In this document: positions 36,724 through 51,300 of the stretch, piece after piece
Numbering within the stretch: the stretch's first letter is position 1
Layout: every line of letters starts with the position of its first letter
NCBI RefSeq assembly: GCF_019856455.1
Contig: NZ_CP082205.1
Span: 2,046,001 to 2,110,000 of the forward strand
Length of the DNA stretch: 64,000 nucleotides
Direction of reading: 5' to 3'
DNA from: Streptococcus suis
Lineage (GTDB): Bacteria; Bacillota; Bacilli; Lactobacillales; Streptococcaceae
Translations under genes and position numbers: made by a program
The notes under the pieces: model-generated
What the model saw: only the letters and a program-made list of their open reading frames with translations
Database searches by the model: none
What the model was told of the DNA's origin: nothing

Positions 36724-36795
36724 AGAAAAAAGAGCCAAATTAAAGCCCATACACCTCAAAAAACCAAAAAAAGTGGCCTAAGCAGCCTCCAAATA

Positions 36796-36867
36796 TAGTC
36801 CGTACGGGATTCGAACCCGTGTTACCGCCGTGAAAAGGCGGTGTCTTAACCCCTTGACCAACGGACC
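36796..36867 (-). tRNA. tRNA-Glu (anticodon TTC)
   Basis: A 72-base cloverleaf on the minus strand with acceptor stem GGTCCGT, D arm, anticodon loop CTTTTCA (anticodon TTC) and T arm GGGTTCGAATCCC. It is last in the rRNA operon. Confidence 0.95.
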
Positions 36868-36889
36868 ATATACTAAAGATTTCTCTTTA

Positions 36890-36962
36890 CTCCGCCAACA
36901 GGGCTCGAACCTGTGACATCATGATTAACAGTCATGCGCTCTACCAACTGAGCTATGGCGGA
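36890..36962 (-). tRNA. tRNA-Asn (anticodon GTT)
   Basis: A 73-base cloverleaf on the minus strand with acceptor TCCGCCA/TGGCGGA, anticodon loop CTGTTAA (GTT) and T arm AGGTTCGAGCCCT. It follows 5S rRNA. Confidence 0.95.
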
Positions 36963-36966
36963 ATAT

Positions 36967-37082
36967 GCTAAGCGACTACCGTATCTAACAGGGGGCACCC
37001 CCCAACTACTTCAGGCGTTCTAGGGCTTAACTGCTGTGTTCGGCATGGGTACAGGTGTATCTCCTAGGCTATCGTCACTTAA
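36967..37082 (-). rRNA. rrf: 5S ribosomal RNA
   Basis: Minus-strand 5S sequence with the conserved CCCATGCCGAACACAG and AAGCCCTAGAACG segments; ends are placed by pairing of TTAAGTGACGATAG with the 3' end. Length about 116 bases. Confidence 0.93.
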
Positions 37083-37286
37083 CTAATGAGTCTTGTCAAC
37101 TCAAAATTGAATATCTATATTCTAACAAGAAACCGTGCGCTTGTCAATATTGACTCTAGTTTTAATAAGTAATTGTATTCGAACTAAAAAGCTAGCGATT
37201 TAGAAAAATCGCCTTGAAGTCTAACCGACTTCCGCGTTGATTTCCTAAAATCATACGCTTTTCTTAACGTTCTCATTACTTATCTT

Positions 37287-40190
<2,904 letters not shown>

Positions 40191-40482
40191 AATTACTAGT
40201 TTTTTTCTAAACTAGAAAACTCATTAAATATTCACAGCGTTTTCGGTTTATTTTCTTGTTACTATTTCTTAATGTATCCTTTCAGATACATCAGGAATGT
40301 TTGATAGATATTCAATTTTCAATGGACAAGTTTAGGATATGAACGACAGTCGCCTTAGCGAAACTTCTGTAGAAAATTAGGAATCTGACGCTGTGTGTCT
40401 TGCACACAAGGAAGATTGTCTATTTTCCTAAGAAGTTAGTCGTGAATTCAACTATCCTTCTTAACAAGATTTCTCCTGTTAA

Positions 40483-40555
40483 TGGAGCCTAGCGGGATCG
40501 AACCGCTGACCTCCTGCGTGCAAAGCAGGCGCTCTCCCAGCTGAGCTAAGGCCCC
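40483..40555 (-). tRNA. tRNA-Ala (anticodon TGC)
   Basis: Spacer tRNA between 16S and 23S: acceptor GGGGCCT/AGGCTCC, anticodon loop TTTGCAC (TGC), T arm CGGTTCGATCCCG, all on the minus strand. Confidence 0.95.
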
Positions 40556-40682
40556 GTACATTTTTATGTACCTGTTAACGTATTTAATTGTTTCGATATA
40601 ATATCATTTTTGAGACGCTGGCCCCTGTCGTGCACTAGCTCCGCTAGTTTCGACAAAGCTTCAACCTAAAGGTTTCGCTTAG

Positions 40683-40699
40683 CTGAGCTAAGGCCCCAC
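40683..40699 (-). repeat. partial duplicate of the tRNA-Ala 5' end in the 16S-tRNA spacer
   Basis: The 17 bases GGGGCCTTAGCTCAGCT (minus strand) recur here, upstream of the functional tRNA-Ala, but the remainder of the gene is absent. It looks like a remnant of a tandem duplication or strand slippage. Confidence 0.6.
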
Positions 40700-40744
40700 A
40701 AGACCTCTCAAAATTAAAGAAGACTGACGTACAGGTTTCCATTT

Positions 40745-42298
<1,554 letters not shown>

Positions 42299-42454
42299 AA
42301 GTTTTGATTCAAACTCAAGCTATTGCTAGCTTTCCGTTTTATTGTTTTTTTGTCATTGACGATTTATCCTTAGATAAATCACCCTGCACGTTTGGTTCGT
42401 CTTCTTTAATTTTCAAAGGTCTTGTCGTTATCGCGCTCTCGCGACAACCATCTT

Positions 42455-42483
42455 AGTTTATCATTTCTTGTGAACTTTGTCAA
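42455..42483 (-). promoter_or_regulatory. rRNA operon promoter P3 (proximal)
   Basis: Minus strand: TTGACA (42478-42483), 17 bases, TAAACT (42455-42460), preceded by an A-rich UP-like tract. Confidence 0.85.
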
Positions 42484-42544
42484 CACTTTTTTGAAACTTT
42501 TTTTCGTTCCTCTGTTAACCAGTCCCTCAAGAGACAACTCAATT

Positions 42545-42573
42545 ATTCTATCATCTTCTGATGGTCTTGTCAA
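42545..42573 (-). promoter_or_regulatory. rRNA operon promoter P2
   Basis: Minus strand: TTGACA (42568-42573), 17 bases, TAGAAT (42545-42550), with the same A-rich tract AAAAAAGTTTCAAAAAAG upstream as P3. Confidence 0.85.
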
Positions 42574-42633
42574 CACTTTTTTGAAACTTTTTTCGTTCCT
42601 CTGTTAACTAGTCCCGCAAGAGACAACTCAATC

Positions 42634-42662
42634 ATTCTATCATGACTTATATGCATTGTCAA
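42634..42662 (-). promoter_or_regulatory. rRNA operon promoter P1 (distal)
   Basis: Minus strand: TTGACA (42657-42662), 17 bases, TAGAAT (42634-42639). The three promoters lie 89-90 bases apart. Confidence 0.8.
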
Positions 42663-42979
42663 TCGGTTTTTTGGGATTTTTTTATGAAATTTGGCGAAAA
42701 ACTGAGAAAAACTGAGCAACACTCTCTATTCTTCCAGTTCGTGATTCCCTTCTTATAGAATCAGTACAGATATGCTCCTCCTAATGTCAATCCAAGTTTA
42801 TATGTTCGTGCTTGAGAAAATCTCCCACATCAATACACAGTTTATTTTTGACAACATTCCTTCTTTGTTAACTTTTCAGCAACAATGTGAAGAGCTATAT
42901 AGCTGATATTCTTTCCTGTTTATTATGTAGTGGCCGAATTTGCTCCTCACCGACTTTATATCTAGGCTATTTTTTCCAA

Positions 42980-43735
42980 AAGTCATAACCACCCGTGAAA
43001 ACGGGTGGCTTGTACACCGGCTATAAGCCGTTTCTCTCCAGCGACGTCTAAAGACGTTCGCTGAACTTCGTTCAGGTTAGTGCTATAATTACTTGACTAA
43101 TGCCCGTAACAACGGGCTTTTATCTCGTTCTAAAACTACCATCTGAAAATGGATCTTCATACTCTTTGACACTCAATTTATCAAGTGCAATGTCATTTTT
43201 CTCCTGCTCGCGAATATATTTCGCAACTGTCTTTTCATTCAGTCCAACGGTACTAACATAGTAGCCTCTGGCCCAAAACTTTCGATTTCCATACTTATAT
43301 TTTAAATTAGCGTGTTTATCAAATATCATTAGAGCACTTTTGCTTTTCAAATATCCCATAAAATCGGAAATCGAAAGTTTCGGAGGTATCAAAACAAGCA
43401 TATGAACATGGTCTGGCATCATGTGTCCCTCAATGATTTCCACGCCTTTGTATTGACATAGATGACGGAAAATATCAATTAAGTCCTGTCTAATTTTGTA
43501 GTAAATGGATTTTCTTCGGTACTTAGGTGTGAAAACTATGTGATATTTGCACATCCATTTGGTATGTGATAAACTGTAACTGGTTTTAGCCATTTCTTTT
43601 TCCTCCTTTATCTAACCTGAACAATTTGATTATAACAGGAAAAAGAAATGGAAGCTCAAAGCCTTGGCAGCCACCAGCATAGCTGGTGGTTTTCTTGTTT
43701 TTCTCTACGAGAAAAACTGGCTCGAAGCCATAACA
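42980..43735 (-). mobile_element. IS200/IS605-family element, copy 1
   Basis: A 756-base segment that recurs, as far as I can compare, base for base at 59638-60393. There are no terminal inverted repeats. Subterminal hairpins (CCACCCGT/ACGGGTGG near 42988-43010 and CCACCAGC/GCTGGTGG near 43670-43690) are the recognition structures of single-strand IS200 elements. The right end stops exactly where the rpmB terminator hairpin begins. Confidence 0.88.
43120..43593 (-). CDS. tnpA: IS200/IS605-family transposase TnpA, copy 1
   Basis: A 157-residue HUH-type transposase (REP-associated Y1 type). The HUH motif is seen in MMPDHVHMLVLIPP and the catalytic tyrosine lies in GYYVSTVGLNEKTVAKYI. There is no accessory TnpB gene, so it is a minimal IS200. 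The product is identical to copy 2. Confidence 0.92.
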   Translation of the reverse strand: MAKTSYSLSHTKWMCKYHIVFTPKYRRKSIYYKIRQDLIDIFRHLCQYKGVEIIEGHMMPDHVHMLVLIPPKLSISDFMGYLKSKSALMIFDKHANLKYKYGNRKFWARGYYVSTVGLNEKTVAKYIREQEKNDIALDKLSVKEYEDPFSDGSFRTR

Positions 43736-43763
43736 AAAGTCGCTAGATTTTTCTAACGACTTT
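43736..43763 (-). terminator. intrinsic terminator after rpmB
   Basis: Minus-strand hairpin AAAGTCGTTAGA/TCTAGCGACTTT. The IS200 element begins directly after it, where the T-run would have been. Confidence 0.7.
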
Positions 43764-43767
43764 GTCA

Positions 43768-43956
43768 TTATACGCGTTCAACTTTGCCTGATTTTAGTGC
43801 ACGTGCTGAAGCCCAAACTTTTTTAGGTTTACCATCAATCAAAACAGTTACTTTTTGAAGGTTTGGTTTAACTGCGCGTTTAGTTTGGTTCATAGCGTGT
43901 GAACGGTTGTTACCTGATATAGTCTTACGACCAGTGAAATAACATACTTTAGCCAT
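43768..43956 (-). CDS. rpmB: 50S ribosomal protein L28
   Basis: The 62-residue bL28 with opening [20 protein letters not shown]. Only one cysteine remains, so it is the zinc-independent form. GGAGGAAG precedes the ATG. Monocistronic, with promoter at 44016-44044. Confidence 0.96.
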   Translation of the reverse strand: MAKVCYFTGRKTISGNNRSHAMNQTKRAVKPNLQKVTVLIDGKPKKVWASARALKSGKVERV

Positions 43957-44015
43957 TGTATCTTCCTCCTCATTTGATCAAATATATCGGATGTGCTAGC
44001 ACCACATACCATATT

Positions 44016-44044
44016 ATTCTAACAGAAAAGATTGGACTTGGCAA
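44016..44044 (-). promoter_or_regulatory. rpmB promoter
   Basis: Minus strand: TTGCCA (44039-44044), 17 bases, TAGAAT (44016-44021). The rest of the stretch to 44258 is AT-rich and without an evident gene. Confidence 0.7.
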
Positions 44045-44257
44045 GAATTATTTTCATTTTTATTTTTTTAAAGTATCTATACTCATAGGTAAATATTTTA
44101 ATACTACAGTTTGCGCCCCATCCATAATTCTTCGTTCTCTAAGTTATTAGAGTCATAAAAACTTTGGAGCAGTTTATATTTTAACTGTTCTCTGCTCACT
44201 TCTATCGTAGATTTCTTCATGGCAAAGAACTAGATCAAACTTAATCAACTACATAAT

Positions 44258-44291
44258 AAAAAAAGGATTCTCGAAAGAAAATCCTTTTTGG
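44258..44291 (-). terminator. intrinsic terminator after fba
   Basis: Minus-strand hairpin AAGGATTTTC/GAGAATCCTT followed by TTTTTTA, about 60 bases past the fba stop. Confidence 0.8.
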
Positions 44292-44350
44292 TTTAATCTA
44301 AGAAACTTGTGCTTTGTTTACTTGAAATCTGAGATTTCTTCGCAGTTACA

Positions 44351-45232
44351 TTAAGCTTTGTTCGCTGAACCGAATACGTCGATACGCTCTTCAACAGATG
44401 CTTGGATAGCTTTCACACCGTCTGCCAAGAATTTACGTGGGTCAAAGAGTTTTTTCTTATCGTACTCTGCTTCGTTTGCTTCATAAGCCGCTGCAAACTT
44501 ACGAGTTGCGTTTGCAAATGCGATTTGGCACTCAGTGTTTACGTTAACTTTAGCAACACCCAATTTGATTGCTTCTTGGATTTGTGCATCTGGAATACCT
44601 GAACCACCGTGCAATACGATTGGGAAACCTGGTACAGCTTCAGTCAATTTACGCAAGTGGTCAAGGTCAAGACCTTCCCAGTTTGCTGGGTATGGACCGT
44701 GGATGTTACCGATACCTGCTGCCAAGAAGTCAATACCAGTTGCAACCATTGCTACTGCGTCTTCAATTGGAGCCAATTCACCAGTACCTACGATACCATC
44801 TTCTTCACCACCGATAGTACCAATTTCAGCTTCAACTGAGATACCTTTAGCGTGCGCCAATTCTACAACTTCTTTTGCTTTTGCAAGGTTTTCTTCTACT
44901 GGAAGGTGTGAACCGTCAAACATGATAGAAGTGTAACCAACTTCGATACACTCAAGTGCATCTTCGTAGTGACCGTGGTCAAGGTGAATAGCAACTGGAA
45001 CTGTAATATTCATTGTTTCAATCAAGTTTGCAATCAAGTTACGAGCTACTTTGTAACCACCCATGTACTTCGCTGCACCCATAGAAGTTTGGATAAGAAC
45101 TGGAGCTTGTTTTGCTTCTGCTGCACGCAAGATAGCTTGAGTCCACTCAAGGTTGTTTGTGTTAAATCCACCAACTGCATAACCGTTGTCACGCGCTGCT
45201 TGGACAAATTTTTCTGCTGAAACTAATGGCAT
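44351..45232 (-). CDS. fba: fructose-bisphosphate aldolase, class II
   Basis: The 293-residue zinc-dependent aldolase splits fructose-1,6-bisphosphate in glycolysis. Metal- and substrate-binding segments are visible: HLDHGHYEDALE, GTIGGEEDG, NIHGPYP and LHGGSGIP. TTAGGAGG precedes the ATG. Many streptococcal Fba proteins are also found on the surface. It is monocistronic with a leader containing GAGGTGCAACCTC. Confidence 0.97.
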   Translation of the reverse strand: MPLVSAEKFVQAARDNGYAVGGFNTNNLEWTQAILRAAEAKQAPVLIQTSMGAAKYMGGYKVARNLIANLIETMNITVPVAIHLDHGHYEDALECIEVGYTSIMFDGSHLPVEENLAKAKEVVELAHAKGISVEAEIGTIGGEEDGIVGTGELAPIEDAVAMVATGIDFLAAGIGNIHGPYPANWEGLDLDHLRKLTEAVPGFPIVLHGGSGIPDAQIQEAIKLGVAKVNVNTECQIAFANATRKFAAAYEANEAEYDKKKLFDPRKFLADGVKAIQASVEERIDVFGSANKA

Positions 45233-45279
45233 TTCGATAGCCTCCTAATATTTTTTGAGGTTGCACCTCATACTCTTCT

Positions 45280-45288
45280 ATTCTACCA
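45280..45288 (-). promoter_or_regulatory. fba extended -10
   Basis: Minus-strand TGGTAGAAT, about 48 bases upstream of the fba ATG; the -35 is not clear. Confidence 0.55.
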
Positions 45289-45433
45289 TTTTTATTTTGA
45301 AAATGCTAGTTGAAACCGTCTAGTTTTGAGAAAACTTTCACATATCTTTTCATGAAAGCCATAATAATGCCTGTTTCGTATCATTCTTGTAATTTATGAA
45401 CTAGCATATATCGTGCTCTGCACTTATCTAGAC

Positions 45434-45464
45434 AAAGCAAAAGGACTAGCCTTAGCTAGTCCAC
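45434..45464 (-). terminator. intrinsic terminator after tRNA-Leu
   Basis: Minus-strand hairpin GGACTAGC-TAAG-GCTAGTCC followed by TTTTGCTTTG. Confidence 0.8.
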
Positions 45465-45466
45465 TA

Positions 45467-45552
45467 TGCGGAGAGTGGGACTTGAACCCACACGACCTAA
45501 AGCGGTCACAGGATCCTTAGTCCTGCGCGTCTGCCAATTCCGCCATCCCCGC
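45467..45552 (-). tRNA. tRNA-Leu (anticodon TAG)
   Basis: An 86-base class II tRNA: acceptor GCGGGGA/TCTCCGC, anticodon loop ACTAAGG (TAG), long variable arm and T arm TGGGTTCAAGTCCCA. It is a lone gene with promoter and terminator. Confidence 0.95.
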
Positions 45553-45566
45553 TTAACACAAGAACT

Positions 45567-45595
45567 AGTATATCATTAGGGACTAGCCTTGTCAA
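45567..45595 (-). promoter_or_regulatory. tRNA-Leu promoter
   Basis: Minus strand: TTGACA (45590-45595), 17 bases, TATACT (45567-45572). The upstream sequence TTCAAAAAAGTG is the same as in rRNA promoters P2 and P3. Confidence 0.85.
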
Positions 45596-45769
45596 CACTT
45601 TTTTGAATTTTATTTTTTATTTTTACCTTTTTTGCCAAAACGTATTGATTTAGCTGATTCTTTTGCAATATTCTACTATATATAATGCTTAAAACCATCT
45701 AGACAATAATGCCATATGGGGCTGGTATTTCGTATTTTCTTCTATAAATATTGTCATCTTTTTCGTTTC

Positions 45770-45816
45770 TTTATATAAAATATAAAAGAAGATTGAATAA
45801 TACCAATCTTCTTCTA
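45770..45816 (-). terminator. intrinsic terminator after pyrG
   Basis: Minus-strand stem AGAAGATTG/CAATCTTCT followed by TTTATATTTTAT. Between here and tRNA-Leu the DNA is AT-rich without a gene. Confidence 0.75.
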
Positions 45817-45828
45817 TAATGGTTATAC

Positions 45829-47433
45829 TTATTTTTCATTCTCCATAGCTGCTGAAACAAAGGCTGTATACAAACCTTCAGGGCGATTAGGACGAGATTG
45901 TAGTTCTGGATGATATTGGCAGGCAACGAAGAATTTATTTTCTGGAATTTCAACAATTTCTACCAAACGGTTGTCTGGTGACACGCCCGAGAAAACAAAA
46001 CCTGCTTTTTCAAATTGTTCACGGAATTCATTGTTAAACTCATAACGATGACGATGGCGACGTTGTACAACTTCTTGATTATCATAAGCAGCTGCAGCCT
46101 TGGAGCCACGTTTGAGCTTGCTTGGATAAAGACCTAAGCGGAGAGTTCCTCCTAAATCTTCCACTCCAATTTGATCACGCATGATGTCAATAATTGGATA
46201 TTTAGTTTCTGGGTCTAATTCAAAGCTGTTAGCACCTTCTAAACCGAGAACGTGACGTGCAAATTCTACACAGGTCAGCTGCATTCCCAAGCAGACCCCT
46301 AGCATTGGCACGTCATTCTCACGAGCATAACGAATGGCTTGTATTTTCCCTTCTGTACCACGTTGTCCAAAGCCACCAGGAACGATAATTCCTTGTGCTT
46401 GTCCTAGACGTTCAGCTACGTTTTCTGCTGTCAAATCATTTGCATTGACCCAGTCCAATTCGATAGCAGCATCATTTGCATATCCTGAGTGTTTTAGAGC
46501 TTCAACTACAGAAATATAGGCATCTTGTAATTCTACATACTTACCAACTAAAGCGATTTTTACTTTTTTCTGGAGATTAAGAACCTTGTTTACCATCGCT
46601 GTCCACTCTGTCATATCTGCTGGAGGTACGTCGAGCTTCAAGTGATCGCAAACAATTTGATCCATGTTCTGCGCTTGCATATTTAATGGGATTTGGTAAA
46701 GATGTTCGACATCCAAGGACTCAATAACTGCTTCTGGAGCGACATCACAGAATTGTGCCAGTTTATTTTTAATTCCTTGTCCAGCAGGCTGCTCTGTCCG
46801 AATTACCAACATGTTGGGCTGAATACCTAGACCACGCAACTCTTTTACAGAATGTTGTGTTGGCTTAGTTTTCATTTCGCCTGCTGCTTTGAGATAAGGC
46901 AAGAGTGTTGTATGGATATACATAACATTGTCTGAACCGACATCTGCCTTCATCTGACGAAGCGCTTCAAGGAATGGCAAGCTTTCAATATCACCTACTG
47001 TACCACCTACTTCCGTGATGATGACATCTGCATCTGTAGTACGAGCTGCACGCTTGATTTTGTCTTTCAAAGCATCTGTAATATGTGGAATAACTTGAAC
47101 TGTTGCCCCTAAGTATTCCCCTTTACGCTCTTTACGGAGGACTTCGCTATAAATTTTACCTGTTGTTACATTTGAATATTTGTTCAGGTTAATGTCGATG
47201 AAACGCTCATAATGCCCAAGGTCCAAGTCGGTTTCTGCGCCGTCGTCTGTCACAAAAACTTCACCGTGTTGATACGGACTCATTGTTCCCGGGTCAATAT
47301 TGATGTATGGATCAAATTTTTGGATTGTTACCTTGAGACCTCGGTTCTTCAATAAACGACCTAGGCTGGCTGCTACAATCCCTTTGCCGATAGAGGAAAC
47401 AACGCCACCTGTTACAAAAATATACTTTGTCAT
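45829..47433 (-). CDS. pyrG: CTP synthase
   Basis: The 534-residue enzyme aminates UTP to CTP using glutamine. The N-terminal synthetase opens [19 protein letters not shown] and the C-terminal glutaminase carries the nucleophile in GVCLGMQL and the His-Glu pair in CQYHPE. The start at 47433 is preferred; the 13-codon extension runs into the leader. A leader with GGGC start and attenuator lies upstream. Confidence 0.97.
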   Translation of the reverse strand: MTKYIFVTGGVVSSIGKGIVAASLGRLLKNRGLKVTIQKFDPYINIDPGTMSPYQHGEVFVTDDGAETDLDLGHYERFIDINLNKYSNVTTGKIYSEVLRKERKGEYLGATVQVIPHITDALKDKIKRAARTTDADVIITEVGGTVGDIESLPFLEALRQMKADVGSDNVMYIHTTLLPYLKAAGEMKTKPTQHSVKELRGLGIQPNMLVIRTEQPAGQGIKNKLAQFCDVAPEAVIESLDVEHLYQIPLNMQAQNMDQIVCDHLKLDVPPADMTEWTAMVNKVLNLQKKVKIALVGKYVELQDAYISVVEALKHSGYANDAAIELDWVNANDLTAENVAERLGQAQGIIVPGGFGQRGTEGKIQAIRYARENDVPMLGVCLGMQLTCVEFARHVLGLEGANSFELDPETKYPIIDIMRDQIGVEDLGGTLRLGLYPSKLKRGSKAAAAYDNQEVVQRRHRHRYEFNNEFREQFEKAGFVFSGVSPDNRLVEIVEIPENKFFVACQYHPELQSRPNRPEGLYTAFVSAAMENEK

Positions 47434-47502
47434 GCAAACTCCTTTTCTACGATTCAGGCTAATAGGAAGCAATTTGTGGGGGATACTCCCTGTTAACTTG
47501 AA

Positions 47503-47561
47503 GAAAAAACAAAAATAGCTCCCTATTGCTAGGGAGCTCCGACCTCAAAAGAGGTGCCCAA
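47503..47561 (-). promoter_or_regulatory. pyrG leader attenuator of the reiterative-transcription type
   Basis: Transcription should start at GGGC (47556-47559, minus strand). A small ACCTC/GAGGT hairpin is followed by the terminator stem AGCTCCCTA/TAGGGAGCT (47517-47538) and a T-rich run. When CTP is low, extra Gs added at the start could pair with the CTCCCT of the stem and prevent termination, as shown for pyrG in B. subtilis and Lactococcus. Confidence 0.75.
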
Positions 47562-47565
47562 TAAT

Positions 47566-47594
47566 ATCTTATCGTAATTCAGTAGTCTTGTCAA
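47566..47594 (-). promoter_or_regulatory. pyrG promoter
   Basis: Minus strand: TTGACA (47589-47594), 17 bases, TAAGAT (47566-47571), seven bases before the GGG start. Confidence 0.85.
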
Positions 47595-47626
47595 ATTATT
47601 TTTAAGAATCTAGGGGGATATAATTC

Positions 47627-48208
47627 TTATTCATCGACGACCTCTTCATCTGAATACTCGTCATCATCTTCACCTAAATCAACATCCTCTTCGTCCAATT
47701 CGTCATCTGGAATAATTTCGTTGATTTCTGAATCATAGGACTCAACTTCATCTTTTTCGTCATCTGGATTTTCATCATCGTATTCTGATGATGCACTACC
47801 CGGATAGTTGTCCTCATCTTCTGGATCGTCATGTCCATAGTCAATCGCATCATCATCACCGTCCATGAAGGCATTGACACGTTTCTTCTTGCGTTTTGGT
47901 GCGTCTTCATCATCTTCTTCAAGAGTGATTACTTCTTCATCGATCTCATCGATTGCGTACCAAGAACGTAATCCCCATTTGTTTTCGCCAAGTGGAATGA
48001 AGCTTCCATCCACATTCAAATCAGAATAGAAGGTTGGGAGGGCTGCGCGAATCTCGCTGTTTGATTTTTCAAGGTAGTTTTGAATTTCATTGACCAAGTC
48101 ATTGAAATACATTTCGTTGTCACGTCCACGTTCTTCCAAAATAGCACGGGCTACTTCAATCATGGAAAGTTCGCTTTTTTCTTGTCCTGCAAATATGTTA
48201 AGTTCCAA
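47627..48208 (-). CDS. rpoE: RNA polymerase delta subunit
   Basis: The 193-residue delta subunit recycles RNA polymerase and tunes initiation. The first ~90 residues form the HARE-type winged-helix domain ([20 protein letters not shown], then NKWGLRSWY), followed by a Lys-rich patch (KRKKKRVN) and a highly acidic, disordered tail of Asp and Glu. It is upstream of pyrG, the common order in Gram-positives, but pyrG also has its own promoter. Confidence 0.96.
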   Translation of the reverse strand: MELNIFAGQEKSELSMIEVARAILEERGRDNEMYFNDLVNEIQNYLEKSNSEIRAALPTFYSDLNVDGSFIPLGENKWGLRSWYAIDEIDEEVITLEEDDEDAPKRKKKRVNAFMDGDDDAIDYGHDDPEDEDNYPGSASSEYDDENPDDEKDEVESYDSEINEIIPDDELDEEDVDLGEDDDEYSDEEVVDE

Positions 48209-48238
48209 GGCTGTTCTCCTTTTTTGTCTTTCCTTTCT

Positions 48239-48267
48239 ATTTTACGCTAAAAAAGGCAAATAGTCAA
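48239..48267 (-). promoter_or_regulatory. rpoE promoter
   Basis: Minus strand: TTGACT (48262-48267), 17 bases, TAAAAT (48239-48244). Confidence 0.7.
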
Positions 48268-48289
48268 AGATAATCTTTATCGTTTTTCT

Positions 48290-48331
48290 GTAAAAAAATA
48301 CCTGCAGAGCTCAGCGCTACAGGTATTTTGT
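48290..48331 (-). terminator. intrinsic terminator after the histidine-triad gene
   Basis: Minus-strand stem AAATACCTGTAG/CTGCAGGTATTT, partly imperfect, followed by TTTT. Confidence 0.8.
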
Positions 48332-48334
48332 TTA

Positions 48335-51300
48335 CTATACTTGTTCTTCTAAACTTGGAAGGGAAATGATCCGTTTGACCCCATCCTTATCTACAAGTCG
48401 AACAACTTTGCTTGTTGCATCATATTCGAAAGCTTCAAAAGAAACTTTGTAACGGTCTGAGAGTGTGACCAGACTTTGTTCAAAGGTTTTGAAGTCCATG
48501 CCAAACTCTTCTGCTCTTCGTTTTAATTCTTCTGTAAACTCGTCAATTTCCTCGGTTTCTTCAGAAATAATTTCTTCATCACTTTCTTCCGTCTCTGTTT
48601 CTTCTGTTGATTCAGATGGTGTATTTGGTGTAAATACTCCCCAGCCATCGTCTGAAACTGGGCGTTCTTGTGGATTAGTCATGTAGTATTTAACCGTTGC
48701 TAGGAAATCTTCTAAACTGTACCCTTCAGGACTTCTTGCACTACCTTGGTCAAACCATTTAAAGGATACATAGTGATAGTGATCTTGATGCGGAATTACC
48801 AGAGTCCCGTTGCGTACTTCGGTCGCATAGCCAGCATTATAGGTCAGTGCTTCGAAAGGAACGACTTTCTTCGCTTCCACTCGGTTATAAATTTCCTCTG
48901 CTGTTTCTTTGGGAACTTGTGGCTGTTCTGGCGTTGTTGTCTCGCCTGCACTTGCTCCTGTTTCAGTTAGTGCAGGTGTTGACGGTGAACTAGAATTAGA
49001 TTTCTCACGTTGAGCCACCATAGCCTCAGCTGGGATCAGCTCGCTTAAGTAATTCAAATCACTCTTGTTAATCCGACGGTAACCATCTGTAATCACACGT
49101 GGGATGCGATAGTTATCCGTTCCTATTTTCACTTTGGGATCTAATAGGTCTGCTGGGTCAAAAATATAGCCATCTTTTGTTGTATATTTTCCTGCTGCCT
49201 TAGCTTCTGCCAATTCTTCTGCTGAGTGAACAATTTGCCAATTTTTCAAACCTGCACGTTTCTCAATTGGTGTGACATTTTTCGCCAATTCTTCAGCATC
49301 TCGTTTATCAAGAAGAGTTTGTACAGCTTCCAATTCTTCTTTAGATAAATCTTTCTTGGAAATTGAACGCAGAGAACCACCTGTCGCTCTTGGTAGACTG
49401 AACGCTTGACTAAAGACAAAACTTGCTGGATCTAGTACATCTTCTGCAGAGAAGATATAGCCATCATTTGTCGCAAATTTCCCTTTTGCACGTGCATCCA
49501 TGACTTCTTCTGCTGTGTGAATGATTTGCCAATTTTTCAAGCCTAAGCGGTTTGCTTTAGGTGTTGCATTTAGAATTGGAGGAACAAGATCCGTTGCTTC
49601 TCCATCACCATGTCCACTTGTAGTCCAAGCAGATGGACGAATTTCAGGATGTTGCATGATATAGCGGATCGTTGCAATTTGTTCCTTACTCAACCATGTG
49701 TAAGGTAGGACGTGGATGTGATCAATGTGTGGAATAATAAAGGATTGTCCAGTATCATAGGTTGCATTCGCTCCCTTCATCGGAATTTGATCCATACCGA
49801 CCAACATGGCTGGCGTAAGATCTCCTTCTGCAAGCGGTGCAATATCAAAGATATACTGCTTATCTTTTTCTGCCAAGGTCAACTCAGCAAAAGAGATCTT
49901 CATCAAATCTAGTTCGTCACGACCATATGTATAAGTTTTTCCACCTACTTCCATTTCATAAACAACTTTTCCAGCCAATTTACGTTTAGCCGTTACTTGT
50001 TTGTATTCAAATGCAGGGCGATTTTCTTCTTGAATTGGTTTTACAGGTTTTGAATCATTCCCTTGACTTGGTGTTGTGGGTTTAGCATCGTTTCCTACTT
50101 GTTCAGATGTTTTCGGTGGCACTTGTTTGCCCGCCTTCTCATTAACCCATTCCTCTACTTGCTTGATTTCAAAATCTTCGAGTTCGCCAAAACCAACATA
50201 ATGGAAATGATCTCCATGACTAGCTATCAGCCCTTGATCATCAACTGAGGTAATAGAGGATTTGCTAAAGATGTATCCATCACTTGTAAAATATGCCCTA
50301 CCATCTAAACCTTTTCCGTAAGCAGGAATTTGACGTCCCATATAGGAAACCACTTTCCCTGTTGACTGCTTCGGTTGTGTTGGTAATACTGGTTGTGTAG
50401 GCGATACCGGTTGTGTTGTAACCGTGCCGATTGGTGTTACTGGACGATTTAGTTGTGTTGGTGTATGTTGGGAGTGACTTGCTTGTGCGCCAGAAGAAAC
50501 ACCTGCTCCATTTACACCAATCATTCGAGAAATCTTCTCTTCTAGAGGAGACATCTGGCTGTATGGAATAAAGTGGTAATGATCGCCGTGTGGAACGATG
50601 ACACCTGCTGCGGTTTTCTTCGTAATCGTTCTTGGGTCAAATACCAATCCATCCGCTTCTACATGGCGTTGAGATAGGGGTGTTGCATCCAATTGAGCCA
50701 ATAAACTAGCCAAATCCTGACCTTGCCCCGCACTAATTGTTGTCTGTTGAGCTCTATTATTTCTATCGCCATATTGACTACCACTAGCCGAGCTCACACT
50801 TCCTTTTTGATTCCAGTAATCTTGAGCAGCCTTCAATTCGGCAGCTGATAAATCTTTTTTAGGAATAAAGTGGAAATGGTCGCCGTGTGGAACGATAAAA
50901 CCATCTCCCGTGTCTTCAATAACATCTGTCGGATTAAAGACATAGCCATCGTCTGTTCTGTAGCGGCCATCTTTACTATTTCCTGCCACCTGATTCTTAC
51001 TGTCAGCAGAAGAGATTCCTTTTTGCCGCTCCACTTCTTCTTTGCTACGAACATTTTTATGTTTGCTAGGGTCTTTTAGATAGAGATAGTATTTCCCATC
51101 AACTTTTATGACGTAGCCATCCTGGACTTCATTGATGATGTGACTGTCTTGTAAGACATAGTTTGGGTCCTTCATGACCAACTCTTCACTAAAAATCGCA
51201 TCAAAGGGGACTTTACCATTATAGTAGTGGAAATGGTCACCATGTGATGTCACATAGCCTTGATCAGTAATTTTAACGACTATATGCTCAGCGTCAATAT

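Larger units (their letters stand above)
42484..42664. repeat. tandem duplication of the rrn promoter module
   Basis: A block of about 90 bases containing GTTCCTCTGTTAAC, AGTCCC, AAGAGACAACTCAAT and TTCTATCAT occurs twice (about 42478-42554 and 42568-42643), each with its own promoter. The rest of the stretch to 42980 is AT-rich, with no gene seen. Confidence 0.7.

Noticed and set aside
42500..42620. TTAACCAGTCC and TTAACTAGTCC upstream of the rRNA operon look like AdcR half-sites
   Set aside because: Only the left half matches; they are part of the duplicated promoter module and fail the full TTAACNRGTTAA pattern.
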